From Ceratotherium simum simum (Eukaryota > Chordata > Mammalia > Perissodactyla > Rhinocerotidae), in contig NW_004454166.1 of NCBI RefSeq assembly GCF_000283155.1, positions 10,840,865 through 10,904,864 of the forward strand: a stretch of 64,000 nucleotides of DNA, given 5' to 3'. The notes beneath the pieces are model-generated. The model did no database searches. It was not told where the DNA came from and saw nothing but the letters and a program-made list of their open reading frames with translations. A program made the position numbers and the translations under genes. Below, piece after piece: positions 42,866-55,349 of this stretch; the stretch's first letter is position 1, and the number at the start of each line of letters is the position of its first letter.

Positions 42866-44819
42866 ACTAAAATAGGACTTACAGTTACAAAGCATTTGCA
42901 AACACAGCTAAACATCAAGTAGCTTGAATAAAATGAGCCAAACTCATCACTTAAGGTTTTCCCCAGGCTCTCCAAGTAAAAGAAGAAACTCACAACCAAA
43001 ACATATAATTGGTGGTGGTTATGGTGATGGTAATGATACCAAACCCTCTGTGCCCCGAGACCTGGGCCAATGTGCATTTAACTCAGCTCCCTGAACCCTG
43101 TGCTCTAACTATAAAAATATCCCAAGCCCCTTACTCAGCAAATTTAGGCTTTGTTTTTATTTTTATCTTGATAAAATGGGACTAAGCAGAACCTCGGTTA
43201 ATCAGAAACCCACTAATCAACCAACTAATTGTGGTTTTGCTCTTCAGGTCCCTTCATAGTAATGTCTTTCTAAAACAGGAAAATCAAAAAACTACCTAAA
43301 AACATTTAAAGTTTCAGGGCTGAAGCTGGGTTGGCCTCCTTTTTCTTCTCCTCTCCTTTTTTCTGCCCACTCTCAGACTGACACCTGTTAGGCAACTGAA
43401 GACACTGTTTACGCCATGCTAAAACGTGCCTTTCAAAGGCAAATAAGACTGTTATGTATGTCATTTGTCATAGCTCTCTGACCACTCAGCCAGGGTCTAT
43501 TTCTCTTAGTCGAGGGTTAGGAAAGAGAAAAGAGCAAGAAAAACACTATGTTTTGTAGAATAGGATTACAGCAAAAACCAGATCACTAACTCCAATCAGG
43601 CCATTCTAAATTAGCGTATATGCTTCGGCCCCATGCTGTACGGTAGTGCTTACAGCAGCACCCTTGCTGATGTAACTGATTTGTCTCCTTATTAACACCC
43701 AGAGTTATCAGAATTCCCAGCTATGTCATACTTTCAATAAATTAAAATATTAAATTCTCAATTACATTTCCCTTTCAGCCTAAAAAAAAAAAAAATACTC
43801 AGGATGTAGCCTCATGAGCAAAGTGAATTCTAATTGTTCCATTTTTCTGCAACAACCTGGATATGGTTTTGATTTTTCTTAAACTGAGTTTGAGTGTTCG
43901 GAGTGATAGAATTGTTTCTCCCCTCCCCTTTCCACTTACTCTCTTCATACTCCTTGTCCATTAAGAATACATGTTAACTATGAAGAACATTTATCCTATC
44001 AAAGTTCAAACTTAAAAAAAACCAAAGCTTGATTTCATTTTTTTAAAGTTCAAGGCTTTTTTATTGGAATTTAAAAGGAAAAAAACTTTTATATGTCATA
44101 TAATTCCAGCCAGCTATTAATCACCTTTATCCTAAAGATGTGTAGCTCTCTGCCCTTTTAAAACTTTGAAGTTCAAGGACTTGAAAAATCCCTCCTGACT
44201 CTAGAGACATTTCAACCCCCTACTCAATATCCATGAGAAACATCAGCTCTTAATTAAGCTTGCCTAATTCAGATCTGTATATTGTTCCTTATGTCTATTG
44301 CTGTTGAACGATTAGATTACTACCTGGTTTGTGCTGCTAACAGATGGGAGAAATACCCTCTGAACAAGTTACCGTATTGGTTCTACCTCGTATATTCCTT
44401 GAGAGCATAATCCTTTTCTCCAAATATGAAGGGGTTCATGGACATACAACTGACCACTCTCCTCATAGAATTTTGTAATAATTTTTCTCCAGTTGCTAGT
44501 TTCTCCAAAGAGAAACGTGGTAAACTTTTATGCAAGAGTCTAGATGGTCCTATTGTCGCTCTCAGCTCCTTCACTCTGACCCACCCTCTAGCTACACTCC
44601 ACTCGCAAAATATTTCTCTTCCAGTCAATTTCCAGTAATGTGTGAGTTGACTTAAAAAGATAATTGAGTAATATTTGCAAGCACTTTACAGTTTACAGAG
44701 GACTTTTTAAATTAGATTCGCATTTTGTGTTTTTCCAAAATGTATTAGTTTTTTAATACAAAGACAAAATTTTTAAAAATTTTTTATAATCTCACAAACC
44801 ACATAATCGCTCTTATCAT
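42866..44819. other. No recognised repeat
   Basis: About 1.95 kb of unique-looking AT-rich sequence with A-runs at 43782-43795 and 44012-44020. Open frames of 70-90 codons (42805-43077 and 44383-44638) overlap on opposite strands and have no known domain. Confidence 0.4.
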
Positions 44820-45565
44820 TTATTAACCAAGTATAATACATTTATAATCTATAGCGACAGAAAACACACCAGTGGTTGTCTGGAGCCAGGAGTGGGAGAA
44901 TTGACTAGAAGAGGCGAGAAGAAACTTTCTGGGGTAATAAAAGTATATCTTTTTTTTTCCAGCTTTACTGAGATATAATTGACATATAATATTGGGTGAG
45001 TTTAGTGAGTACAACGTGATGATTTGATATACATATATACTGCGAAATGATGACCACAATAAGGCTAGTTAACAAATCCATCACTCACATAGCTACCATT
45101 TTTTGTACGTGGTGAGAACTATTAAGATGTACTCTCTTAGCAACTTTCAAGTACACAATACAGTATTGTTTACGATAGTCACCATACTGTACATTAGATC
45201 CCCAGAACTCAGTCATCTTATAACTGCAAGTTTGTACCCTGTGACCACCTTCATCCATTTCCCCCATCGCCCAGCCCCTGGAAACCACCAATCGACTCTC
45301 AGTTTCTATAAATTCGGTGCTTTTAGATTCCACAAATAAGTGAGATCATATAGTATTTATGTCTCTCTGCCTGACTTATTTCACTTAGCATAATGCCCTC
45401 AAGGTTCATTCGTGTTTCGCAAATGTTTCCTTCAACAAAAGTGTATCTGGATCGTGCTGGTTACACGGCTATGTTCACTTGTCAAAAGTCATCACCCAAT
45501 AAAATGTGCACATTTTATTGTATGTAAGTTATACCTCGATGAAGTTTACTAAAAATGTTTAAATA
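44820..45565 (+). mobile_element. Old L1 3' UTR, split by a younger antisense L1
   Basis: Left piece 44820-44950: 'agtggttgtctggagccagg', 'gagtgggagaattgactaga' and 'aactttctggggtaataaaa'. Right piece from 45437: 'gctggttacacggctatgtt', 'aatgtgcacattttattgta' and 'taagttatacctcgatgaag'. They read continuously as the last 250 bp of an L1M-type 3' UTR once the insert is removed. Confidence 0.85.
44951..45436 (-). mobile_element. L1 LINE 3' UTR, antisense, inserted in another L1
   Basis: T-run 44951-44958 (its tail), then 'cagctttactgagatataat', 'gtaccctgtgaccaccttca', 'cctggaaaccaccaatcgac' and 'cctgacttatttcacttagc', a classic reversed L1 3' UTR. A 12-bp duplication flanks it: 44939-44950 and 45437-45448, with one A/G difference. 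The 78-82 codon frames inside are not genes. Confidence 0.95.
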
Positions 45566-45649
45566 GTGAGACATTCATTGGGAAATTCAAATAGGACTCC
45601 CAGTTAAACACGCTGGATTTATTTTACTTTTCCCCTTCCCGTAGTCTCA
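45566..45649. other. Spacer between two LINE relics
   Basis: Nothing identified. Confidence 0.3.
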
Positions 45650-47800
45650 CTAAAATGGTAGTAAAGGAATGGATAAAAGACATCCAAGGACAAGGAGAAC
45701 AGGGGGAAAGTCTTCAGAAGATGAGAATCTAACAGACTTCAGAACTTAGCAGAGCAGAGTAAGTTACTAAGTCAGTGCCCACAGATGGATGAAAAAAATC
45801 AGGAGAAGTTAGCAGGCAATTTCCCCTGCAGAAACCCTGGAGGGAAAGAGAGGGAGACTTTGAACTTGATGGAGGAGGCTGAAATATAAAAATAAAAGAA
45901 GGATTTGCTGAAAGTCTATGTGGAGACGAACGGGACCACCCTTCACCCTAAGCAGCCGGATGATCCCTTCTTCACCTTTCTCAATGGTAAGACAGAGGTT
46001 TATTTCAGAGACCCAGACTCTGAGGCACCAGGCCCAGTGGAAAGCAGGGGTGGGGTGCAAGACTGTAGCAGGCCATTTATAGGTAAGTTGTCCTACTGAA
46101 CTGCAGCCCCACAGTGCAGTAATCTACCAAGTTCAAAGCAGATGTTTCGAAGATCTAACTCTGGAAAAATTAAACAGTTCTAGAGAAAAGACCATGCACA
46201 CACATTCCAGGGTTTCACCAATGGTGAGGCTGTCTTGGTTCTTGATCTCCCTAGACTGAAGCCCACCAGTTCATAAACACTCTCTCACTACACACTTGTA
46301 CACATGCACACACACAGCTTCCAGATTATGACTCAATTTTAAATAAAAACAGAGACTGGAGGATCATCAGGCATTTAAGAAACAGCATCAACATGATTTC
46401 TTTTAAAAGAATTGAAATAAATAGTTATAAAAAAAGAAACTTGGAGGAAACAGAGACAGAGTTTAAGAAAACTTAAAAAAAAAAAACCTTATATTTAATA
46501 TCTTTAAAGTGATAAGAGATGATATTGCATCCATAAAACAAGAAGTGGATTCTATAAAAAGAAAATAATCAGAGAAGAAGAGAGAGCTCTCAGATATTTA
46601 AAATACATTAATCCAAGTAAAACTTCATCAGAAGTATTGAAGTAAAGAAAATCGCCCATAAAGCAGAACAAAAAGACACAGAGATGAGAAAGGGGATCAA
46701 CCAGGAGGAACAATATCCCAATAATAAAAGTTAAAGAAAAATAGAACCAAGATAAAGGAAGAGAAGAAATTATAAAAGAAATAAAAGATACAAATCTTTA
46801 AATTAAACGGGCCCACATGTACCTAGGACAAAAACTGGAACAGACTCAGATAAATGTAATCAGCAAGAAATTTCAAGATACCAGAGATAAAGAGAAAATG
46901 CCAAAAGTTTCCAGAAACAAAATACAGGCCACAGACATGGAACAGATATAAGAAGGCATTAGGCTTCTCAGCATCAACATTGATTTTTAGTCAGTGAAGC
47001 ATGAGCTTGAAATTTATGAGACATTTTTAACCTAGAATTTTATATCAAGCTAAATTACCATTTGAGTTAAAAGGAAAAATAGAGAAATTTTTCATATATG
47101 CCAAGCCTCAGAAAATGTTTACCTCTTAGACTGTTCTTCAGAAGCTACTAAAGGATGTACTTCAGTAGAAGAATGACTGTGTCAAGAAAATGGAATTTAA
47201 AAGACTTAGGAATAAAGGAGAGTGGCAAAGAAAATTCTATGATGTGCGCCAGGCCTAGAGAGAAATCCATCTGATTAGATGAGGGGTATTAAGAACTGTA
47301 AGAAAGAAATCCCCAGGAAAAAAATATAGGATTGATAGTTTTTATCTTAAGTATTTAATCACTTGGAGAAATTGCTGCTGGGTGTTTGACATATCTGTTG
47401 ATGTGTTTAGAAAAAAAAAATTAGTGTGTTAAGTAAATAGAAAATTAAATAGATGAAAAAATTAAGGTAATTATTAACTACAGGAAAAACAGAAGGTTAT
47501 TTGATAAAGAATCTACACTAATTAGCCAGGTAGTGAACTACTGAAGTAGTGTGACAGTGCTACCTTATCTATAGATTAAGTCAAACATTATTATATAATT
47601 ATGTTGGAAAGCTGGAGGATTGGAAAGGAAAGAAATGGGTTTATAAGAGAGATAAATCCTCATATAGAATTACAGGAATCCAATACATAAAATCAAAAAA
47701 ATAGCACTATAAACATATTATTTAGACATCTGAAGATAAACATCAGAAGAAACAGCTAAGAGAGTATAAAATAGCTCCCCCTAAAGAGTAGAATGGGGAT
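45650..47800 (+). mobile_element. HAL1-type LINE (half-L1), about 2.1 kb
   Basis: A-rich sense strand typical of decayed ORF1: 'gtaaagaaaatcgcccataa' and 'gggatcaaccaggaggaaca'. Then comes the HAL1/L1M diagnostic run: 'ataccagagataaagagaaa' (46879), 'aaatgccaaaagtttccag', 'aagcctcagaaaatgtttac' (47104) and 'agaagctactaaaggatgta' (47140). No RT-like ORF2 follows, as expected of HAL1. No frame survives. The left boundary is loose: 45900-46300 is less A-rich and may be unrelated. Confidence 0.72.
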
Positions 47801-47934
47801 AGAAAGGATTCGGGCAGGGAAAAATGATATTTTATATAAGCTTTTAGTACTACTTTCTGATCAAACTATGTGTATCACACACACAATTTCTATTAGAAAA
47901 GAGAGGCCATCTCCTGTTTTTCTTATTACAAATA
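47801..47934. other. No recognised feature
   Basis: May be the eroded end of the HAL1 or unique sequence. Confidence 0.3.
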
Positions 47935-48100
47935 ACATTACACAGCAACTTTTGCATTCATTGTCTCATCTGGTTTTCACAAGAGTCTGCTGAGATAGAA
48001 TTTACTGTTAGCCCTATTTTACAGATGAAGGAATTGAGAATCACAGAAATGAGGTGAGTTGTGACAAGTCTACTGATTCTAAATCTTTACCTTTTCCTCC
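47935..48100 (-). mobile_element. MIR SINE, antisense
   Basis: 'cattgtctcatctggttttc', 'gccctattttacagatgaag' and 'gaattgagaatcacagaaat'; the head is eroded. Confidence 0.8.
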
Positions 48101-50344
48101 ATCCAAAGGTTAAAGAGCAGTATTATAAATGTGTCTATTTACAACTCTGCCTGATTCCAAAAAGGTACTCAATGTAACTTATGAAAGTAAACACAGCATT
48201 GCTAGATAAATTGAATTAAAAATAAATCATTTGAGACGCACACAGGAGAAGAAATGGGGATAGTAGGTTCCAGGGTAAGGTCAGTTTATCAAATGCAGGC
48301 CAGCAAATCCTATATATCGCTGTAGAAGTGAAATTAAAATTTGGCCCTGAGCTTCTTGGCAACCATGCTAAAAAGGAGATAAGATTGACAAGTGAGAAAA
48401 TTCACTGTGTCCACAAAGTAAGATCAAATCAGATTTAAAAAAAAAGAACCTCATCTATTCATGGTGCTGAAACCAGGAAGAACTTTCACCACCAATCCTC
48501 ATAAGAAACTACATACTACAGTGAGCAACGTCCTCAGCAATATTCTTAAAATAAGTCAGCAACGAGTAGAATCTGTGTCATTCAATATAGACCAATTTCA
48601 TCACACCAAAAATAATTTGATTAAAAACAAATTAACAGGGACAGGAGGAGGGGCATCAAAATAATGAGACCTAGGTATAAGGAAAAATTTAAAGCAGGTG
48701 TAATATTCCCAGTTAGCCATGTGTACATACACACATATATATATATACAATATCTATAAAGAGTTTTGAAATAACTTCCTAGTTCACTCACCAAGAGAAA
48801 CTAATTACAAAAATGTACACAACCTAATGACTTATGCCACTTTTTATATAGGACTATTCACTATAAATTAGTTTAAAATTGATTTATCTATCCAAAATGG
48901 TGACATTGGTTTTAGAAGGATTGATTCTTTCAGTTCGAGACAATTGTCTCTTAAATCCGTTCCTAATCCTTGATAATAAAACCATCTTATCTCCTCTAGA
49001 GTTAAATGTTGACTTCAGATGAGGAAGGTGGATATTACCTCTCCCTCTATTCACTGCAATTCCATCTTAAGGAGGGTTGCCCAAATTCCATAACATTTCA
49101 TGGAATGTATCCGGGAGTGCTGATTTAGCTTGAGCCAAGTCAAAGAGTGTGTATGAAAGATGAAAACTGTGGAACTGGTCATCTGTCATGTCCACTGGGC
49201 CTCAGATCTCTCCAGAACTCTTCCGTTGTTCTCTGGGTGAATAATGGGCATTCCAGGATGCTGAAACCCTGCGATGACATCCAAACTGTCATCCCCTGAG
49301 TGCCGAAAGTTCTTTAGTCTTTAACACAATAAGATCCTGCTGAGTTCTATGCACAAATGAGAAAAATTCTTGTAGAGTCCAGACCTGATCCATAAGGACC
49401 CATTGGTGACAAGACCCAACACTGTCTCCTTATTTCGAACCATCCATTCAAAAATTCCTCCTCATATACACCCTTTTCTTCACACCACTCACTCCTGCAA
49501 ACAAATTCAGGCCAAATGGGATCATCTGGCTCCTGTTATCAATGTAGCCTGTGTGCCCCCAGGACAAGCCAGCTTAGGGGCTAGAAATGGATTCTCATTA
49601 AAACAGTATTTCAGTAGATATGACTCCACTTGCTCTTCTAGACTGGGAGGACTCTGAGATTATCCTCATCATTTCACCTAGTGATTCCCAGGAGTCTCCT
49701 AAGGGCTGTCGGACATGTACTCACTTCCTCATTCTGTCTGCTCCCACCATACACCTTGTCTTCCCTTCCTGGTCCAGAACACCTCCCTGATGTCCATCAC
49801 CTTCAGGGCTTATAAAGGCGCCCCAACACTGTTGCTAGGGTGCACCGTTGAAACACCTCCCATGGACTAAAAATGCAACTAACATGCTGTAATTCTGGAG
49901 TTGCCAGAACTTTGTTCTACAAGGCTTTAATGTGCTTATATCAACCTATCTCTGTGCAGAAGTGGAGGAGAATTCCTGTAAATTCCATTACAACTGGAAG
50001 TATTATTATGACATCTACAGTGAAATTGTATTTATGCTTATTTGCAGCTCCCTCTCCCTCTGTCTCTGGAGTCCAAATATGAATCTACAGAGGGCTGGTC
50101 CAGGGGAGAATTCTGACTGGCAGACACCATGGATGAAGGGGGGTGGACCCAGTCTTACCTATAGATCCGAAGGCTTTGTTATGGGAATAACCATGTCTAG
50201 CTTTAGACAGTTCTTCTCTGGGAGGCTCCTCAGCATGCACATAGAATGCAGATGAGCCCATCCCACCAGACTTCCAAATAAACTCAGCCATTTCTGCATC
50301 TTAGGGGGAACATGGATTTGTCTCAAATTGTCATAACAATATCC
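48101..50344. other. No recognised repeat; short TA/CA microsatellite at 48728-48749
   Basis: About 2.2 kb of unique-looking sequence. 49932-50255 (107 codons) overlaps other frames on both strands and has no known domain. A TATA-box-like 'cttataaaggcgcc' lies at 49810-49823 but nothing downstream supports a promoter. Confidence 0.4.
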
Positions 50345-50462
50345 ACCGCTTAACAAGCACCTACACGCACTTGCACTGGTTCCCTCATTTAATACTCACA
50401 AGAATCCTGGGAGTGGAATGTTATCTTCTCCATTTTGAAGGTGAGAACTGAAGCTCATCTAT
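50345..50462 (-). mobile_element. MIR SINE, antisense
   Basis: 'cttaacaagcacctacacgc', 'ctcatttaatactcacaaga' and 'ttctccattttgaaggtgag'. Confidence 0.75.
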
Positions 50463-50737
50463 TCATGATGTTCTCCAGAGCTCCTCTCAGAGGCTACAGA
50501 GGTACGGATTGTGCAGGTCCACCCCAACCCGGGGCTGGACGCTAAGTCAGGCCATATGGCACGATCCAAACATACCCTCAAGAAACTGCAACTGTAGAAG
50601 AAATGAAGCATAGACATAAATCACTCTATTAAAACATAGAATGTTACATAATAGAAACACAGAGTACTGTGGATAGGCTGTGGGCAAGTGGAAATTATGC
50701 CACACAAAGTGGTGTGCCTTAAATGACCACATGGTAG
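50463..50737. other. No recognised feature
   Basis: Nothing identified. Confidence 0.35.
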
Positions 50738-51475
50738 TCGTTCATTCATTCAACAAGCAGAAATTGAATATCTACTCTGGGCTAGGGAACTGTACTGGAC
50801 ACTAAAATCATAACTATATGAGGAAACTCATAGTCTAATAGAGAAAGAATTAAATGTTCCCACTGTGTGATTAGTTTCCTAGAGCTGCTGTAACAAACTA
50901 CCACAAACTGGATGGCTTAAAACAACATAAATGTATTCTCTCACAGTTCTCAGGGTTAGAAGTCCAAAAGTAAGGTGTCGGCAGGGTCATGCTCTCTCTG
51001 AAGGCTCTAGAGAAAGAATCTTTCCTTGCTTTCTCCTAGCTTCTGGTGGCTGCCAGCAATCTTTGGCATTCCTTGTAGCTGTGTCACTTCAATCTCCGCC
51101 TCTCGCTTTACCTGACCTTCTTCCCTGTGTGTCTTCACATCATCTTCTCTTTGTGTCTTCATATGGCTTTCTTATAAGGACACCAGTCACTGGATTTAGG
51201 GCCCATCCTAATCCAGTATGACCTTAACTAATTACATCTGCAAGACTCTATTGTCAAATAAAGTCCTATTCTGAGGATGTGAGTGAACACGGATTTTGAG
51301 GGGACATTATTCAATCCAGTACACCCACATTCAGCAAAACTCAACAAGTACCAGACAGAGAAGTACAGGGGCTACGGGAGCACATGGATTGGGACCTAAT
51401 TCAGACTCAGGACAGTCAAGAAAAGAATGGAATCCAAGAAGACAGTAAGTTGGTAAGTGCCCAAACCAAGAATTC
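50738..51475 (-). mobile_element. L2 LINE, antisense, split by a MaLR LTR
   Basis: Left piece to 50863: 'ttcattcattcaacaagcag', 'ttgaatatctactctgggct' and 'atagtctaatagagaaag'. Right piece from 51324: 'gaagtacaggggctacggga' and 'gcacatggattgggacctaa', which fits the next part of a reversed L2. Confidence 0.7.
50864..51323 (-). mobile_element. Solo MaLR LTR (MLT1-like), antisense, 460 bp
   Basis: TG...CA ends and a perfect 5-bp duplication 'cccac' (50859-50863 and 51324-51328) define it exactly. Inside are 'agagctgctgtaacaaacta', 'ttcttataaggacaccagtc' and 'atgaccttaactaattacat', the usual reversed MLT1 blocks. No internal region remains. The 96-codon frame 50931-51221 is antisense LTR sequence, not a gene. 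Confidence 0.95.
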
Positions 51476-51484
51476 ACTTGTAAG

Positions 51485-51665
51485 GGGACAACTTCACCCC
51501 TTCTCCCCAAACACTCCCACCGATAACTCCTAAACTCTTTTCTATCTCTCTAATTTCTCATTTGCCAAAGTCAAGCCCCCAAACTACTTCTTCTATGAAA
51601 CCTTTTCTGATTTCTCTTTGTCGGGATGACTCACTCCTTTCTCTGTACTACTACAGGTTGCCACT
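51485..51665 (+). mobile_element. L2 LINE fragment
   Basis: 'gccaaagtcaagcccccaaa' and 'cttctatgaaaccttttctg' match the end of L2 ORF2. Confidence 0.5.
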
Positions 51666-51679
51666 CGTTACCTTATTTA

Positions 51680-51858
51680 GGAGAATGGAAGCTAGCATAC
51701 ATTGAGTGTCTTCTATGAACCAGGAATGTGCTAGTCACCTTCACGTACCCTGTAGTTCCTCTAAATCCCAATTTTAGAGGTGGAAAAACTGAGACTCAGA
51801 GTTAAGTGATTCGTCCAGGAACACACAGCTTCTTATTAGTCTGGCCCCAAAGGTTGTG
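51680..51858 (-). mobile_element. MIR SINE, antisense
   Basis: 'agcatacattgagtgtcttc', 'tgaaccaggaatgtgctagt', 'aaaaactgagactcagagtt' and 'aggaacacacagcttcttat'. Confidence 0.85.
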
Positions 51859-52649
51859 CGTGATGTTTCAATGCACACTCTTCCTGCGTGGAGGGCATTA
51901 GTACGGTCCTAGACTTCTGCTTCCCCAGTTCTGAGTGAACTAGTTCAGCACGGAGATTGTATTTTACTCCTGTGGCATGGAGGAAACGCCACTAAGACAC
52001 AGCTGAATGTCCCATCACATCGATGCCTATGGAGGTTATGAAGGTCCACGACCTCACTCATCGCTCTCTGCATCCTCAATGCACCTCTGTCCGATCTTTC
52101 TTTCCTCCCAGGAGAAAACCAGATCAGCTGAAAGTGTTTGCACCAAGCAAAATTCATCTCATAGCAAACATTCTTCCAGTCCCCAAGGATTCTTCATAAG
52201 AGCTTTCCACTGCACCCGCTCACAGGGCAGACAATGTGCTAAACCAGCTGTTTAACATGAGAGGCTCCCCGTCCCCAGAGACCTGAGACAAACTCCTGAG
52301 ACGTGCAATATGTCTCCATTAGCCAAGCAACCAGCTTTGGGTGTGTTTTCTAATTCCATATTCCTGTGTTCATTAGATGCAAGCCTGCCAGAAACTCAGG
52401 GCTCACCAGCTTTTCCAAACAGAGAACAGAGAAATGTTTCACATGGATTCCCTTATAGATCTGTTTTTCCTGGGACCCTGTGCTAGAGGCTTGTTACCAC
52501 CATAACCTGTGCAGAGTCAGCTGCAGAGCATGTTGGGATATCCAGGCTGAGTCAGCCCAGAAAGGTGAGTGAGCAGGAACAGGCATGGCTTCTGAAAGAG
52601 AGGGTAGTCATCCCAGTCCCGGTGTCCAAGGAGGCAAGAGGGAAGGGGG
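51859..52649. other. No recognised repeat
   Basis: Unique-looking sequence. 51945-52255 carries overlapping 70- and 82-codon frames on opposite strands, without motifs. Confidence 0.4.
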
Positions 52650-52873
52650 TACAGCACAGCAGGTAAGAGCTTGAGCTCCAGAGTTAGACAGAACTGGTTT
52701 TGAATCCTGACCCTGCCACTGAGCCACTCTCTCACCTTGGGCAAATTACATAACCTCTTATGCTCCAGAGCTAATGAAAGAACCTCCAGATTATTCTGAG
52801 GATAGAATGAGATAATGCTAATAAAGTTCTTAGCATATGACCTGGCCCAGGGTAAACTATAATTAATGCTTTT
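52650..52873 (+). mobile_element. MIR SINE
   Basis: 'cacagcaggtaagagcttga', 'ggttttgaatcctgaccctg', 'tcaccttgggcaaattacat', 'aggatagaatgagataatgc' and 'aattaatgc' at the end. Clear and nearly full length, with the 'cctcagtttcctc' core eroded. Confidence 0.9.
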
Positions 52874-53026
52874 TGCGGGCAGATTTCAGTCTCCAAGGGA
52901 AGACAGGGGTTGGGCTGGTAGACAGTGACCTCCCATCAGACCTGTCACAGAGAATGACAGCTCCCCAACTCTGGGTTCTCCTTAGGGGCTGCAACAATTT
53001 TCAAATTAACTAGTGTTGGGTCAGGG
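52874..53026. other. No recognised feature
   Basis: Nothing identified. Confidence 0.3.
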
Positions 53027-53380
53027 TCTGCATTGTCCAATATGTAGCCACTAGCCACGTGTGGCTATTGAGCATGTGAAATGTGGCTAGTCCACATTGA
53101 GATGTGCCACTAGGATAAAATCTACACTGGATTTGAAAGATTTAGTGCAAAAAAAATAGTAAAATAGCTCATTAATTCTCTTTCTTATGTTCTCTTTCTT
53201 ATATTGCCTACATATTGACATGATAACACTTTGGTTATACTGGGTTAAATTAAATATATCATTAGAATTAACTTTATGTGTTTCTGTTTACCTTTTTCTT
53301 TGTGGTTACAAGAAAATTTAAAATTTCACGTGTGGCTTGCATGCGTGGCTCACATTACCTTTCTATCGGACTGTGCTGGT
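53027..53380. mobile_element. Nonautonomous hAT-type DNA transposon, about 350 bp
   Basis: Terminal inverted repeats pair 'tctgcattgtccaata' (left) with the complement of 'tatcggactgtgctg' (right), about 11 of 14 positions. Subterminal blocks 'gccactagccacgtgtggct' and 'attgagcatgtgaaatgtgg' are those of a common hAT-Charlie MER family whose number I cannot assign. An 8-bp duplication is not clear. Frames at 53276-53650 begin in it and are chance. Confidence 0.75.
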
Positions 53381-54969
53381 TTAGGACGGCAAGTGTTCCA
53401 GCCAATGGATTGGACTCAGGATCCCAACTCCTATGTTGGGAAAAGTGGAGGAGAGTCAGAAAACCAAGGCAGGCAGGGTTCTGAGCTAATATACAGGCCT
53501 GCAGGTACTTGGGCTGGGCCCAGGCCCCTTGAAATAGAGACGATAATGATGGCAGCAAGTCACATATCACACCCCCCTCTTGGTGGAGGAGGAGCCCCTG
53601 ACAAAGGGCCAAGGCTATCCAGGGCTGGCTCTGTGAATCTAAGGGACTGAGCCCATGAACTTCAGGACCTGCACTGGACAGGGCTGAGACCTCCAGGGAC
53701 AGTTACCATGTTTGGGATTGTTTATAAGCCTGGTAACCGGTAAGCATGTCATAACACCATGTCACTGGTAGAGATAAAGAATCAAGACACCTCCCTCAAA
53801 TGAATTCACGCCCAGCTCAGAATCCTGGGCTGGAAGAGAAAGCCAGAAAGAGCAGTGAGGAGAAGCAGTAGAGGTTTTGGAGGAAAACTTTCAAAGTATC
53901 GAGTATGTCCTCAAGCCATGCAAGTCATAGCCAGTTTCTAACACGGACACAACAAGTGTTCTTGGAGAACTCTTATCTCAGAGCCCCTTGCAAACACGAT
54001 TATAGTTAGAAGCATATGGAAGGCCCAGCATGTTTAAGGAAACTCCTGGCTATCCCCTTCAATCTCTCAGTCCCAAACAGTCTGAAATGTGTGTAGGTAC
54101 AATCTAACCCAAGTCCTCTCAGAGGCAAGACATCAAAGCCTGTTTATTAACTCCCCAAATTAAAGTTTTCCAAGAATATGTGTCGCCCTTGAATGAATGA
54201 GGGTGAGCAGTTTAGTCAAGTAATTTCTCCCACTTAGAAACTGAGAAACTCACCCCCTGATCTGGCCTCCAAGAAGTATGAACCAATGAGCTCAAATGAA
54301 GGAGGCAGATGGAAAGCACTGGAGATTGAAAGAAAATGTAGGACTGTTTTCCGATGGGACGTCTATGATATGCCATGCTCTCGGCTTGGATTATTTTTAG
54401 GCTTCAGCACTAAAATTAGGATTAGTATTTCACTCCCTGGCCTCTAAAGACACTCATATGACTTCATCTTCCCGGACATCGCATGTGTTCTGGTCCAGGT
54501 TGTGTAAAGACCACTACCAGATTCAGCGAGGCAGCCCATCCCTGAAAATAATGTGAATAAGGCAAGTCTGATCCTTGCGTATGATGTGGACATTTAAGGG
54601 CCACGTGACCATGACAAAAGCAAAACAAGCTTCTTCTGTTTCTACAAGACATGAAGAAACCTTGAATAACCTCTGGAAACCACTGGAAGCCATCCCAGAG
54701 GTATACCTCCAACATGTCTCATGAAAAATCCATTACGGTTGACTGTCTTCAGCATTTTGGTGTTGCTTGTTTATTTCAGTGGCATAGATGACTCACCTCT
54801 GTAACCAGGCGTCGCATGATCACCCGGTTCTAACAAACAGACTGGGACACAGGTGAGGTGGGGATGTTTCTTCTCTACTCCCCAAAACCCCTGAGCCCAC
54901 CCCCTGTACTGTGTCACACACTCTGTGCTGAGACTACCCACTGGGGCCACTCTTGTGTGTCTCCCTCCC
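53381..54969. other. No recognised repeat
   Basis: About 1.6 kb of unique-looking sequence. Open frames of 68-124 codons near 53276-53650 sit on both strands and lack domains. Confidence 0.4.
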
Positions 54970-55030
54970 TTTAACATATCCGGCACACACTGAGCACTTC
55001 TTCAATGTGTGTTCAATAAAAACGAATGAG
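54970..55030 (+). mobile_element. Possible L2 3' terminus
   Basis: 'gcacttcttcaatgtgtgtt' and 'caataaaaacgaatgag' resemble the L2 end. Very short. Confidence 0.35.
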
Positions 55031-55319
55031 TTACTGCCTAAAACTCTGAGCTTCATCTTCCTCAGTGCTCCCCTGCACTCTGTTTGCAACAAGCAGTACT
55101 AAGTCATCTAACAATTCCCTGGTTGTAAAGCTGACTCTTAGTAAGTCCTGGAGAAGGCTGGGTGGGAGGCCATGGAGAAACAGGACCAGGTTAAGGTCTT
55201 CTGAGGGTCAGTGTTGGTTAGGGAAACCAGAGATGACCAAGTTCAGGGTGAACTTGAAAGAGGTAGAAATAATCCAATCTTCCCAGGAAACACTTTCATT
55301 ATCATAAGATTAATGATGC
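55031..55319. other. No recognised feature
   Basis: Nothing identified. Confidence 0.35.
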
Positions 55320-55340
55320 TAAGAAGAAGAAGAAGAAGAA
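55320..55340. repeat. (AAG)n microsatellite
   Basis: Seven consecutive AAG units at 55320-55340, placed just before an antisense L2. Confidence 0.9.
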
Positions 55341-55349
55341 TATTCACTT

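Noticed and set aside
49810..49823. TATA-box-like 'cttataaaggcgcc'
   Set aside because: No initiator, CpG enrichment, donor or transcript-like sequence downstream; one short motif in 64 kb is expected by chance.
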